From positions 151,458-215,457 of the forward strand of contig NZ_FNUM01000008.1 in assembly GCF_900107995.1 (NCBI RefSeq): 64,000 nt of DNA. Reading direction: 5' to 3'. A program made the position numbers and the translations under genes. The DNA is from Alcanivorax sp. DSM 26293. Lineage in GTDB: Bacteria; Pseudomonadota; Gammaproteobacteria; Pseudomonadales; Alcanivoracaceae. The notes under the pieces were generated by a model. That model saw only the letters and a list, made by a program, of their open reading frames with translations. It had not been told where the DNA came from and searched no databases. Shown in pieces: positions 17,588-28,380 of the stretch. Within the stretch, counting starts at the first letter, position 1; each line of letters begins with the position of its first letter.

Positions 17588-17667
17588 TAGGGTGCACTGA
17601 GCCTAAGGCGAACTGCACCGATTCAACGCCGGGGTGGTGCAGTTCGCCTTAGGCTCAGTGCACCCTA
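17588..17667. repeat. Palindromic intergenic element, family 1, copy 2
   Basis: Perfect 32-base arms (17588-17619 and 17636-17667) around a 16-base loop with AACGCC. Relative to copy 1 there is one extra G in the left arm (CTAAGGCG) and the matching extra C in the right arm (CGCCTTAG), so pairing is kept. It lies between the ompA terminator and the tadA stop. Confidence 0.9.
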
Positions 17668-17676
17668 CCCACCATC

Positions 17677-18129
17677 TCAACCCTTGCGGCGAGCCGCGAA
17701 AAACGCCTTCAGCATGGCCGCACTCTCCGCCGCCAGCAGCCCGCCTTCCACCAGCAGCTTGTGGTTATAGAAGTCCACCTGCGGCAACTGCAATTGACTC
17801 TCACAGACCCCGGCTCGGGGCTCTTTGGCTGCATAGACCAGACGAGCTACACGGGCATGAACCATGGCACCAAAACACATGGTGCAGGGCTCAAGGGTCA
17901 CGTACAGCGTGCTTCCCGGTAAGCGGTAATTCTGCTCGGCACGTGCAGCAGCACGTAGCGCCACCACTTCCGCATGGGCGGAGGGATCATGGGCGATGAT
18001 GGGTTGATTGTAGCCCTCGCCCAGCACCTGCTGATCACGGACCAGCACGGCCCCCACCGGCACTTCGCCTGCCTCGGCAGCCTGCCGGGCCAGTTCCAGC
18101 GCCCGCTGCATCCAGATTTCGTCGTTCAT
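17677..18129 (-). CDS. tadA: tRNA-specific adenosine deaminase TadA
   Basis: 150 residues from ATG 18129; an upstream in-frame extension to 18318 runs into purT and is rejected. It makes inosine at position 34 of tRNA-Arg(ACG). Zinc ligands and proton shuttle are H52-A-E54 (SAHAEVVAL) and P-C82-T-M-C85 (LEPCTMCFGAMVHAR), in the spacing of the cytidine/adenosine deaminase fold. The gene is divergent from purT with about 100 bases between starts. Confidence 0.95.
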   Translation of the reverse strand: MNDEIWMQRALELARQAAEAGEVPVGAVLVRDQQVLGEGYNQPIIAHDPSAHAEVVALRAAARAEQNYRLPGSTLYVTLEPCTMCFGAMVHARVARLVYAAKEPRAGVCESQLQLPQVDFYNHKLLVEGGLLAAESAAMLKAFFAARRKG

Positions 18130-18232
18130 GGTTCTATCCTGATCAATGCGGGGCCATGGTATGTCGCAGCCGGCCCTAGCACCAGCACCCCATTTCGTTA
18201 CAATCATGCCATCAATCGCATTGAGAGCTGTT

Positions 18233-19414
18233 ATGACATCCATCGGAACGCCTTTTACCGACACCGCCACCCGCGTCATGCTGCTGGGCAGCGGCGAACT
18301 GGGCCGGGAAGTGGCCATCGAACTGATTCGTTATGGCTGCGAAGTGATCGCCGTGGACCGCTACGATCATGCCCCGGCCATGCAGGTGGCCCAGCGTCGT
18401 CATGTCATCAACATGCTCGATGGTGCCGCCCTGCGCCAGTTGGTCGAACAGGAAAAGCCGGCACTGATCGTGCCGGAAATCGAAGCCATCGCCACCGACG
18501 AACTGGTTCAACTGGAAAGCGAAGGCTTTACCGTGGTGCCCACTGCCCGGGCTGCAAGACTGACCATGAACCGCGAAGGCATTCGCCGCCTGGCAGCAGA
18601 AGAATTGTCACTGCCCACCTCCCCTTACCGCTTTGCGGAAAGCCTGGAGGAATACCAGCAGGCTGTTGCCGAGATAGGTCTGCCCTGCGTGGTCAAACCG
18701 GTGATGAGTTCCTCCGGCAAGGGCCAGAGCACCGTGAAAACCGAAACTGACATCCAGTCCGCCTGGGACTATGCCCAGTCCGGAGGACGCGCCGGTCAGG
18801 GGCGGGTGATCGTTGAGGGCTTTGTGGACTTCGATTACGAAATCACCCTGCTTACCGTGCGCCACCGGGATGGCACCACCTACTGCTCCCCCATCGGTCA
18901 CCGTCAGGAAAATGGCGATTATCAGGAATCCTGGCAACCCCAGCCCATGAGCGACAAGGCGCTGCAAGCCTCCCAGGAAGTGGCGGGTGCCATCACCGAG
19001 GCACTGGGCGGCCTGGGCATTTTCGGCGTGGAGCTGTTTATCAAGGGCGACCAGGTGTATTTCAGCGAAGTGTCACCGCGCCCCCATGACACCGGCCTGG
19101 TAACCCTGCTTTCACAGAACCTGTCCGAGTTCGCCCTGCATGCCCGCGCCATTCTCGGACTGCCAGTCCCTGACATCGAACAACGGGGGCCCAGCGCCTC
19201 TTCGGTACTGCTGGTGCAAGGCGACTCCAACCAGATGCGTTACCGTGGGCTGGACCAGGCCCTGGCCCAACCGGAAACCGAAGTGCGCCTGTTCGGCAAA
19301 CCGGAGGTGAAGGGCAGCCGCCGCCTGGGTGTTGCCCTGGCCCGTGGTGAATCCATCCAGGAAGCGCGTGACAAGGCGAATGCCGCCAGTGCCGCACTGA
19401 AAGTCGATCTATAA
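18233..19414 (+). CDS. purT: Formate-dependent phosphoribosylglycinamide formyltransferase PurT
   Basis: 393 residues (E. coli 392). An ATP-grasp enzyme that formylates GAR with formate in purine synthesis. It shows the N-terminal nucleotide-binding start [17 protein letters not shown], the ATP-grasp segment [16 protein letters not shown] and the catalytic end [31 protein letters not shown]. The start at ATG 18233 fits family length; the frame is open upstream to 18146, where it overlaps tadA. A 16-base gap separates it from the TM2 gene. Confidence 0.97.
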   Translation: MTSIGTPFTDTATRVMLLGSGELGREVAIELIRYGCEVIAVDRYDHAPAMQVAQRRHVINMLDGAALRQLVEQEKPALIVPEIEAIATDELVQLESEGFTVVPTARAARLTMNREGIRRLAAEELSLPTSPYRFAESLEEYQQAVAEIGLPCVVKPVMSSSGKGQSTVKTETDIQSAWDYAQSGGRAGQGRVIVEGFVDFDYEITLLTVRHRDGTTYCSPIGHRQENGDYQESWQPQPMSDKALQASQEVAGAITEALGGLGIFGVELFIKGDQVYFSEVSPRPHDTGLVTLLSQNLSEFALHARAILGLPVPDIEQRGPSASSVLLVQGDSNQMRYRGLDQALAQPETEVRLFGKPEVKGSRRLGVALARGESIQEARDKANAASAALKVDL

Positions 19415-19430
19415 AACGAGGTTAATCGCC

Positions 19431-19826
19431 ATGCAGAATCAGGATACGCACAGCAAGGTCATCGGCTATCTGCTGTGGATTTTCGGCTTTATGGGCGCCC
19501 ACCGGTTTTACTACGGTCGCCAGATCACCGGCACCATCTGGTTTTTTACGCTGGGGCTGTTTTTCATCGGCTGGATTATCGATCTGTTCCTGATCCCGGG
19601 AATGGATGATGCCGCCGACGAACGCTACGAACCCGGTAGTATCGACTACAACATCGGCTGGGTTCTGCTTACCTTCCTGGGCATCTTCGGCATTCACCGC
19701 TTCTACATGGGCAAGGTAATCACCGGCATCATTTACCTGCTCACCGCCGGCCTGTTCGGGCTGGGCATTCTCTACGATTTCTGGACCCTGAACGGCCAGA
19801 TCACCGAGAAAAACCGCCTGGCCTGA
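19431..19826 (+). CDS. Tandem TM2-domain membrane protein
   Basis: 131 residues built from two TM2 modules. Each has a helix, the signature G(M/I)xGxHRFYxG(R/K) (FMGAHRFYYGRQITG near residue 19 and IFGIHRFYMGKVITG near 87) and a second helix. Four transmembrane segments in all. The two halves look like an internal duplication. TM2 proteins have no settled bacterial function. GAGG ten bases before the ATG serves as ribosome site, and it may be co-transcribed with purT. Confidence 0.85.
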   Translation: MQNQDTHSKVIGYLLWIFGFMGAHRFYYGRQITGTIWFFTLGLFFIGWIIDLFLIPGMDDAADERYEPGSIDYNIGWVLLTFLGIFGIHRFYMGKVITGIIYLLTAGLFGLGILYDFWTLNGQITEKNRLA

Positions 19827-19861
19827 ACCCGGCATACGCCACGCCCATCGCGGGCGTGGCC

Positions 19862-20296
19862 TCAACGCATCACAAACCCGGCAAACAACACCGCGAAACC
19901 ACCCACCTCGGCCACGATCAACGACACCATGAATGTGGACATGGCCAACTCCGGCACACTGCCGCCGCCCAGCCGGTGGGGCCGTTGCAACTGGTTACGG
20001 GTGTCCTGCAGAAAACCGTGGAGAATATAACTGCCAATGGCCAGGCCGAAGAACAGCAGGCTCGCCAGGACGGCCAACGTATTGATCCAGTCGTCCCAGA
20101 CGCTAAGCAACGCAAACCGCTCCAGCACCAGACAGGCAAAGGCGTACATCAGGCTGGCCCGGTGCGCCACATCCACGTAGTAATGGGCACGCCCCTTTTC
20201 ACTGGTAGCCACCTGCCAGTACTTCCACACCCCGGTCAGCAGGCCGGTCAGAAAGTAAATGCCGCAGCCCCACAAGGCCCACTGGTCTGCTGTCAT
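19862..20296 (-). CDS. Small integral membrane protein, unknown
   Basis: 144 residues, four hydrophobic helices (about 8-22, 50-68, 73-95 and 118-140). A conserved-looking soluble loop follows helix 3 (GFLQDTRNQLQRPHRLGGG). No known motif is recognised. A strong GGAGAG lies six bases before the ATG. It starts 12 bases after the stop of the ArsR-type gene on the same strand, so the two form an operon and the protein may be under that repressor's control, linked to the OYE gene across the shared promoter region. Confidence 0.7.
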   Translation of the reverse strand: MTADQWALWGCGIYFLTGLLTGVWKYWQVATSEKGRAHYYVDVAHRASLMYAFACLVLERFALLSVWDDWINTLAVLASLLFFGLAIGSYILHGFLQDTRNQLQRPHRLGGGSVPELAMSTFMVSLIVAEVGGFAVLFAGFVMR

Positions 20297-20308
20297 TGCG
20301 CTCTCTCC

Positions 20309-20635
20309 TTATAATTCAAAAAAACGGGCCAGGGTCGCCTGCATGTGCGGCCGGGTATGGCAATAGCGCCGCCGCCCTTCCCTTTCCACCCGGATAAGCC
20401 CGGCTTCCGCCAGTTCACGCACATGGTGGGATACCGTAGGGGCACCGATATTGAGACGCTGCATGAAGTCCCCGAAGGCACAACCCGCCGGCACTTTCGC
20501 CAGATCCGCATGACCATGGGCGCGGCAATGCTCCAGAATCACCTGGTAGATTCGCAAGCGGTTAGGATTGGACAGGGCCCGAAAGGCCGCTGCCAACTGC
20601 TCCGCCGAGCTCTCCGATATGTCTTTCCGTGCCAA
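20309..20635 (-). CDS. ArsR-family transcriptional repressor
   Basis: 108 residues from a TTG at 20635, chosen because GGGGAGG (20644-20650) lies eight bases upstream. The GTG at 20644 used by simple ORF calling overlaps that site. A winged helix-turn-helix fills the protein: FRALSNPNRLRIYQVI, NIGAPTVSHHVRELAEAGLIRVEREGRRRYCH. There is no obvious metal-binding cysteine pair, only a single cysteine near the first helix of the HTH (AGCAFGDF) and one in HCRAHG, so it may sense a redox or organic signal rather than a metal. The divergent region to the OYE gene carries a perfect operator-like palindrome. Confidence 0.88.
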   Translation of the reverse strand: MARKDISESSAEQLAAAFRALSNPNRLRIYQVILEHCRAHGHADLAKVPAGCAFGDFMQRLNIGAPTVSHHVRELAEAGLIRVEREGRRRYCHTRPHMQATLARFFEL

Positions 20636-20681
20636 AACCGGCACCTCCCCACAAAACAGTTTGACGGGTATAAAACTAACT

Positions 20682-20707
20682 TATAGTTTGACCATCATCA
20701 AACTATA
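20682..20707. promoter_or_regulatory. Operator palindrome for the ArsR-type repressor
   Basis: TATAGTTTGA and TCAAACTATA are perfect 10-base inverted arms with a six-base spacer, midway in the 108-base gap between the arsR-like start and the OYE start. The size and position are those of an ArsR-family dimer site controlling both directions. Confidence 0.75.
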
Positions 20708-20743
20708 CAGCTGCTGACCGTAACAGGTCGTTGGAGGACAATC

Positions 20744-21997
20744 GTGAGCCACGCGGACACTCTCGGGCAATCACTGGCCCTGCCCTGCGGAATAACGCTG
20801 AAGAATCGCTTCGCCAAATCCGCCATGAGCGAAGCGCTGGGAACCATCGATAATCATGTGACCCCGGCGCTGGAGCGACTCTACGGTCGCTGGGCCCAGG
20901 GCGGCACCGGGTTGCTGATTACCGGCAATATCATGGTCGACCGCAACCACACCGGTGAGCCCCGAAACGTGGTGCTGGAAGACAAGCGCGACATGACCCT
21001 GCTGAAACGCTGGGCGGATGCGGGCCAGAGCCAGGGCAATGATATCTGGGTGCAACTGAACCACCCGGGCAAACAGATCCCGCGCATGCTCGCCAGCGGC
21101 GATACCCTGGCGCCTTCCGCGGTGCCCTTCGGCAAGGAACTCAAGAGCGCTTTCAAAACGCCACGGGCGCTCAACGAAGACGAGATTTTCGATATCATCC
21201 GGCGCTTTGCCACCAGCGCGGCACTGGCAAAAGAGGCCGGCTTTACCGGTGTCCAAATCCATGGCGCCCACGGATATCTGGTCAGCCAGTTCCTGTCCGG
21301 CCACCATAACCGTCGTAACGACAAATGGGGCGGCTCCCTGGAAAACCGTATGCGTTTCCCGCTGGAAATCTATCGCGCTATCCGCGACGCCGTTGGCCCG
21401 GATTACCCGGTGAGCATCAAACTCAACTCTGCAGATTTTCAGCGTGGTGGTTTCACCGAAGAAGAATCCATGACCGTGGCCGAAACCCTGGCCGCCGAAG
21501 GGCTGGATCTGCTGGAAATCTCCGGGGGTAACTATGAAAACCCGGCCATGGCCGGCGCCAGAGGTGTGCGCGAAAGCACGGTGAAGCGGGAAGCCTACTT
21601 CCTTGACTACGCCCAGGCCATTCGCCAGCGGGTTTCCATACCGCTGATGGTCACCGGCGGCTTCCGCTCAGCCCAGGCCATGGCGCAAGCGGTGGAAAGC
21701 GGCGCCACCGACCTGGTCGGTATTGCCCGCCCCTTGGCCGTGGAACCGGATCTGGCCAACCGCATTCTCGCCGGCCAGGAAGGAGTCATCAGCCGCGTCA
21801 CGCCGCGCAAGACCGGTATCAAGATGATCGACGAAATGGCCATGATGGAAGTGTCCTGGTTCTCCCGTCAGCTGCATCGCATGGGCAAGGGAAAGGACCC
21901 GAAACCGGATGAGAGCGTCCTGCTGTCGCTGTTCAAGGTAGTCACCGAGATGGGGATTGGCAGCTTCAAGACCCGTCGGTTGCGGGCAAATAATTAG
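20744..21997 (+). CDS. NADH:flavin oxidoreductase, Old Yellow Enzyme family
   Basis: 417 residues, FMN-dependent TIM barrel. Motifs include LKNRFAKSAMSEALG near the N-terminus, WVQLNHPGKQIPR, the active-site segment GVQIHGAHGYLVSQFLSGHHNRRNDKWGGS (His and Tyr/His pair for substrate binding), and the FMN phosphate site GGFRSAQAM...VGIARPLAVEPDL. It reduces activated alkenes such as enones or dienoyl compounds. The start codon is GTG at 20744 with GGAGGA five bases upstream. It is divergent from an ArsR-type gene with a palindrome between them and is likely repressed by it. It lacks the Fe-S/FAD half present in the FadH-like gene next door. Confidence 0.93.
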   Translation: MSHADTLGQSLALPCGITLKNRFAKSAMSEALGTIDNHVTPALERLYGRWAQGGTGLLITGNIMVDRNHTGEPRNVVLEDKRDMTLLKRWADAGQSQGNDIWVQLNHPGKQIPRMLASGDTLAPSAVPFGKELKSAFKTPRALNEDEIFDIIRRFATSAALAKEAGFTGVQIHGAHGYLVSQFLSGHHNRRNDKWGGSLENRMRFPLEIYRAIRDAVGPDYPVSIKLNSADFQRGGFTEEESMTVAETLAAEGLDLLEISGGNYENPAMAGARGVRESTVKREAYFLDYAQAIRQRVSIPLMVTGGFRSAQAMAQAVESGATDLVGIARPLAVEPDLANRILAGQEGVISRVTPRKTGIKMIDEMAMMEVSWFSRQLHRMGKGKDPKPDESVLLSLFKVVTEMGIGSFKTRRLRANN

Positions 21998-22052
21998 TTG
22001 AAAGTTCAAAGTTGAAAGTTACAACGCGCGATAGGTGTGTTGTAACTTAAAC

Positions 22053-22096
22053 GCAAGAGGCCGCGCTTAACGATAAGCGCGGCCTCTTGCTTTTCA
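22053..22096 (+). terminator. Terminator between convergent OYE and fadH-like genes
   Basis: A perfect 17-base stem (22053-22069 with 22074-22090, GCAAGAGGCCGCGCTTA and its complement) with a four-base loop, followed by TTTT. It is flanked on both sides by short TTGAAAGTT/AACTTTCAA-type repeats (21996-22020 and 22121-22149) that are themselves inverted to one another. Confidence 0.82.
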
Positions 22097-22152
22097 GGGA
22101 CAGGCGGAACCTTCCCGCGTTTCAACTTTGAACTTTACACTTTCAACTGTCT

Positions 22153-24189
<2,037 letters not shown>

Positions 24190-24245
24190 TCACCAAGGAT
24201 GGCTACGCGTTAATTATCTGGACGGCGTCAAGTTAATGGCTTATT

Positions 24246-24307
24246 TTGACACTGTCAAGATTATTCCTGAAACTACCCTGGCAAGTGACACGTTGAACGT
24301 TTCAACG
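24246..24307. promoter_or_regulatory. Two palindromes between fadH-like and tetR genes
   Basis: TTGACA-C-TGTCAA at 24246-24258 and CGTTGAA-CGT-TTCAACG at 24291-24307 are both perfect inverted repeats, 32 bases apart, in the 271-base divergent gap. Either could be the binding site for the TetR-type protein encoded at 24443. The first also contains a consensus-like -35 hexamer TTGACA. Confidence 0.5.
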
Positions 24308-24442
24308 CGGCATCTGTGTGGCCATAATCTGCACCACCCTGGCCGCGCTGAAACCCGCTAGTTCGCGTAACCGGCGGATCGTCTGCCGCCTGCTTTACCG
24401 GGCGTGGTAACTTGCCACTTTCAACTTGCAACCGGATTACCC

Positions 24443-25051
24443 ATGTCACGACCCGCCCGCTACCACCACGGCGACCTGCATTCCACACTGCTCCGGGAAG
24501 CCAACCGCTTGCTGGACGAGGACGGCATTGATGGTCTCTCCCTGCGCAAACTGGCAGAACGGGCCGGCGTCTCCCGCACCGCACCCTACCATCACTTTCG
24601 TGACAAGAATGCCCTGCTCTGCGCCCTGGCCACCCAGGCCTTCAGCCAGCTGGATGAGATGATCGCCCGGCAATTGCAGGGTGACGGCTCCCGGGAACGG
24701 ATTCAGCACTTTGTCAGCGAGTACCTGCGTTTTGCAACCGAACACCCGGAACAGTATGAACTGATGTTTGGTCGCACAATCTGGAAGAGCGGAGACCCCA
24801 CCGACGAACTGAAAGCGGTGGCCTACCGCAGTTTCCGCCACTATGCCGAGCGGCTGGGCAGCCAGCTTCAGGGCCGACTTCCCGCTGACACGGATCCGCT
24901 ACGGGTTGCCCAGGCCAGCTGGGCCACCATTCACGGGCTCTGCCGCCTGGTCATCGATGGCATCTATGTGAACCGGGACGACATGGAAGCGGTGAGCCAA
25001 CAGGCCGTGGCGTTGATCATGGCCGCCCTCAAACCGGTGAAAAACGACTGA
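24443..25051 (+). CDS. TetR-family transcriptional regulator
   Basis: 202 residues from ATG 24443; the upstream ATG at 24404 lacks family support. The N-terminal helix-turn-helix is typical: LDEDGIDGLSLRKLAERAGVSRTAPYHHFRDKNALLCALA. The C-terminal helical ligand domain contains a WxxxHGLCRLVIDG segment (SWATIHGLCRLVIDG) common in WHG-type TetR proteins (a TetR C-terminal subfamily). Divergent orientation and palindromes suggest control of the fadH-like gene, perhaps in response to an acyl-CoA. Confidence 0.9.
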   Translation: MSRPARYHHGDLHSTLLREANRLLDEDGIDGLSLRKLAERAGVSRTAPYHHFRDKNALLCALATQAFSQLDEMIARQLQGDGSRERIQHFVSEYLRFATEHPEQYELMFGRTIWKSGDPTDELKAVAYRSFRHYAERLGSQLQGRLPADTDPLRVAQASWATIHGLCRLVIDGIYVNRDDMEAVSQQAVALIMAALKPVKND

Positions 25052-25149
25052 TACACCGCCAATAACGACTCACTGGGTATTCGGGTCATAGGACTGCTCC
25101 ACCACTTCGGGCTAGCCTGAGAGAAAGGGAGAGACAAAAGACCCGAGCC

Positions 25150-27279
25150 ATGAAAACAATAGCCACGTTCTGTCGCGTCTGCGAACCCTCCTGTGGCCTG
25201 GTGGCCCAGGTGGAAGACAACATTGTCCAGCGCCTGCAACCCGACAGGAACCATCCTGTCAGTCAGGGGTTCGCCTGTCACAAGGGCGTCAATTACCTGG
25301 CCATTCACCAGGATCCGGATCGCCTGGACTACCCCCTGCAACGTGAGGGCTCCCGGCAGCCCGGTGAAGGGCAATGGCATCAGCAAGACTGGGATAGCGC
25401 TATCGCCGCTGTCGGAGATCAGCTTGCACAGATCCGCGACCAGTATGGTGCGGATGCCATCGGCGGATATATCGGCAACCCCACCGCCTTCAATGCCCTT
25501 GGCAGCCAGGGTATCGGTGAGTTTTTCATGGGTATCGGCAGCCGCCGTATCTTCAACTCCGGCACCCAGGACTGCTCCAACAAGTTTGCTGCCGGCGAAG
25601 CCGTTTTCGGCACCAGCACCCTGCACCCGTTACCGGATATCGACAATACGGACTGCCTGCTGATCTTCGGCGAAAACCCCAAAGTCTCACACATGAGCTT
25701 TATTTCCATTGCCGATCCCATGGCCAAAATTCGCGCGGCCTGCCAACGGGGCGCCCGTGTCTTTTACATCAACCCACGCAGGATCGAATCCGCCAGCCCG
25801 AAGACCGGCGAGGTGATACAGATTCTGCCGGACACCGACTTCTATCTCATGGCCGCCCTGCTCCACGAGATTGATGCGCTGGGTCGTTTCAACCAAGCCG
25901 TGCTGCGCGACCATGGCAATCACGTGGATGAACTGCGTGAGGTGATCGCGCCCTATTCCGCCGACAGCGTGGCCGATGTGGTGGGGCTCAGCGCTGGAGA
26001 TATCCGTGCCCTGGCGGATACCTTCAGCGCGGCCAAGCGTGCCTCGGTGCACATGTCCACCGGCGTCAACATGGGTCGACAGGGCACCCTCTGCTACTGG
26101 CTCCTGCAGATGCTGAGCTTCGTCACCGGCAACCTGGACAGGGAAGGGGGGAATTTCTACAGCGAGGGCTTCTACCCGGCCGCCAAAGCGGGCCGTGCCC
26201 GGCCTGACGACAGCCTGTTCTTCTCCACCCGATACGGCGAGCTACGGCATATCCGGGGCGCCCTGCCCAGCAACCTGCTGCCGGACATGATCCTGGATGA
26301 CGACAACCCTGTGCGGGCCCTGGTGGTGATTGCCGGCAACCCCCTGCTCAGCGTGGGCGGCGAGGATCGCTGGCGCCAGGCCCTGGAAAAACTGGACCTG
26401 CTTGTTGTCATCGACCTGTTTCGCAACGCCACCGGGGAGTACGCCCACTTTCTGCTACCCTCCGCAGATATGCTGGAGCGACCGGACATCAATATCTGCG
26501 GCTTGGGCATGCAGTACCGCCCCCATGTGCAATACACCGATGCCGTGGTGCCGCCAGCCCATCAACGCAAGGAAGAATGGTGGATCCTGTCCCGGCTACT
26601 GCAACGCATGGGCTTAAGCGCTCCTCTGCTGGAGCAGACCCCGGCCAACCCCTTCGGGCGACTGGAACATATGATGTCCCGACACCAGCTGGACGTGGCG
26701 ACCCTGAAGCAGGCCCCCTCCGGTACCGTGGTTCTCGACACCCAGCCCATTGGCCGCCTCTACAGGGACTTCGTGCAGACCGACGACAAACGGGTGGACT
26801 GCTGTCCGCCCCTGTTTGCCGAAGCCATTACCCTGGCGCGGCAACAGTTCGATGCCCTCAAACACACTGCCCCGCCATTCCGGTTGATCACTCTGCGGAC
26901 CAACTACATGCACAACAGCTGGTACCAGAATGTGGCCAACCTGAAACGGGGTCAGCATGACCATAATCCCTTGCACATGAACCCCCAGGACATGGCCTCA
27001 CTGGGACTGGCTGATGGCGACCATTTGATCCTCAAAAACGAGTACGGGGAAGTGATGGCGCAGGCCCGCGGGGATGACTCCCTGCGGCCCGGCGTGGTAG
27101 CCATGACCCATGGCTGGGGGAATCAGAAAACCCCGGGGCTGACCGTGGCCAATCGCTACCCGGGGGTGAATATCAATGCCCTGCTGCCCCACGGTCCGGG
27201 CAGCTTCGAAAAGCTGAGCAACCAGGCATTCATGAGTGGCATACCGGTAACCATCAAAGCCGCAGGCAAGTTCGCCTGA
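25150..27279 (+). CDS. Molybdopterin-dependent oxidoreductase with N-terminal 4Fe-4S site
   Basis: 709 residues, no twin-arginine signal, so cytoplasmic. A 4Fe-4S site (C8, C11, C15, C43) is followed by the bis-MGD domains of the DMSO-reductase superfamily (INPRR, STGVNMGRQGT, GNPLLSVGGEDRW) and a C-terminal dinucleotide-binding domain (TLRTNYMHNSWYQNVANL). The molybdenum ligand residue cannot be assigned with confidence; CSNKF near residue 145 is a candidate cysteine. No partner subunits or cofactor genes adjoin, so it probably acts alone with a diffusible electron carrier. The substrate is unknown. Confidence 0.88.
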   Translation: MKTIATFCRVCEPSCGLVAQVEDNIVQRLQPDRNHPVSQGFACHKGVNYLAIHQDPDRLDYPLQREGSRQPGEGQWHQQDWDSAIAAVGDQLAQIRDQYGADAIGGYIGNPTAFNALGSQGIGEFFMGIGSRRIFNSGTQDCSNKFAAGEAVFGTSTLHPLPDIDNTDCLLIFGENPKVSHMSFISIADPMAKIRAACQRGARVFYINPRRIESASPKTGEVIQILPDTDFYLMAALLHEIDALGRFNQAVLRDHGNHVDELREVIAPYSADSVADVVGLSAGDIRALADTFSAAKRASVHMSTGVNMGRQGTLCYWLLQMLSFVTGNLDREGGNFYSEGFYPAAKAGRARPDDSLFFSTRYGELRHIRGALPSNLLPDMILDDDNPVRALVVIAGNPLLSVGGEDRWRQALEKLDLLVVIDLFRNATGEYAHFLLPSADMLERPDINICGLGMQYRPHVQYTDAVVPPAHQRKEEWWILSRLLQRMGLSAPLLEQTPANPFGRLEHMMSRHQLDVATLKQAPSGTVVLDTQPIGRLYRDFVQTDDKRVDCCPPLFAEAITLARQQFDALKHTAPPFRLITLRTNYMHNSWYQNVANLKRGQHDHNPLHMNPQDMASLGLADGDHLILKNEYGEVMAQARGDDSLRPGVVAMTHGWGNQKTPGLTVANRYPGVNINALLPHGPGSFEKLSNQAFMSGIPVTIKAAGKFA

Positions 27280-27301
27280 AACCCGTGCAAGGCAACCGCT
27301 G

Positions 27302-28303
27302 TCAGTGCCTGTTCAGAAAGGCCTTGAGCGCGGCGATATAATCATCAAACGCCTCGTACTGAGGCACATGGCCAATGCCGTCCATCTCCACCAGGGCCGC
27401 ATGAGGAATGCGACTGGCTGCCTCCTTGCCCAGGCGATCATAACGGCCCAGCTGATCCCTTTGCGCTTCCGGAGCCCGGTTACGTCCCAGTGCGGTTCGA
27501 TCACGGGTACCGATAATCAGTAATGTGGGCAGGGTCAGCCGATCGAAATCATGCACCACCGGCTGGCTGTAGATCATGTCGTAGTGCAATGCGGAATTCC
27601 ATGCAATGCGCCGGTAATCCGGACCACGCATCCACCCCTGCTGCAGGGTGAGCAGGGGGTCATAGGTCTTTTTCCACTGACCATCAAAATAGCTGCGGGT
27701 CATGTAGGCTTTGACCTTCTCCGGGTTCTTGTTCATTTCTCCCTGATACCAGGCGTCCACGGACTGCCATGGCACCTGCTTGCGCTGCCAGTCTTCCAGG
27801 CCAATGGGATTAACCAGCACCAGTGCATCGCTGCGATCCGGAAACATCAACGCAAAGCGGGTGGCCAGCATGCCCCCCATGGAGTGCCCCACCACTGTGA
27901 CACGGTCCACCTTCAGGGTATCCAGCAGACGGCGGGTCTGGTCGGCGAGGGTCTGGAAGCTGTATTGAAAATGCGCCGGTTTCGATGACTTGCCAAACCC
28001 GATCTGGTCCGGCGCTACCACCCGATACCCTTCGGCCAACAAGGCCGTCATGGTGTCTTGCCAGTACGCACCGGAAAAATTCTTGCCGTGCAAAAGCAGG
28101 ACTGTTTTTCCATTGCCCTGTTTCGGCGCCACATCCATGTAGGCCATCTCCAGATCCTGTTGCTGATCCTCCAGACTCAACATCTGCACCGGGAAGGGAT
28201 AGGCGAAATCCGTCAGACGGGCATCAAGAGAAACCGGTGCCGCGACCAGTCGTCCGGCCAGTAACAGTCCCAGCAGCACCAGCCACAACCGCTGTTCTTT
28301 CAT
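27302..28303 (-). CDS. Secreted alpha/beta hydrolase
   Basis: 333 residues with a signal peptide ([22 protein letters not shown]). The catalytic triad is readable: nucleophile Ser141 in [14 protein letters not shown], an acidic residue in [12 protein letters not shown], and His in [10 protein letters not shown]. The oxyanion strand is [13 protein letters not shown]. It resembles haloalkane-dehalogenase/epoxide-hydrolase-like and esterase members, acting in the periplasm or outside; the substrate is not determined. A strong AAGGAG precedes the ATG. It is convergent with the molybdopterin oxidoreductase, with a gap of about 20 bases. Confidence 0.88.
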   Translation of the reverse strand: MKEQRLWLVLLGLLLAGRLVAAPVSLDARLTDFAYPFPVQMLSLEDQQQDLEMAYMDVAPKQGNGKTVLLLHGKNFSGAYWQDTMTALLAEGYRVVAPDQIGFGKSSKPAHFQYSFQTLADQTRRLLDTLKVDRVTVVGHSMGGMLATRFALMFPDRSDALVLVNPIGLEDWQRKQVPWQSVDAWYQGEMNKNPEKVKAYMTRSYFDGQWKKTYDPLLTLQQGWMRGPDYRRIAWNSALHYDMIYSQPVVHDFDRLTLPTLLIIGTRDRTALGRNRAPEAQRDQLGRYDRLGKEAASRIPHAALVEMDGIGHVPQYEAFDDYIAALKAFLNRH

Positions 28304-28380
28304 GGGGCTCTCCTTACTCAGGCGTTGTCAGGGGTTTATGGTCCGAGTGCGCTCACCCTGGCCAGGTTCCCTGCCGGTGA

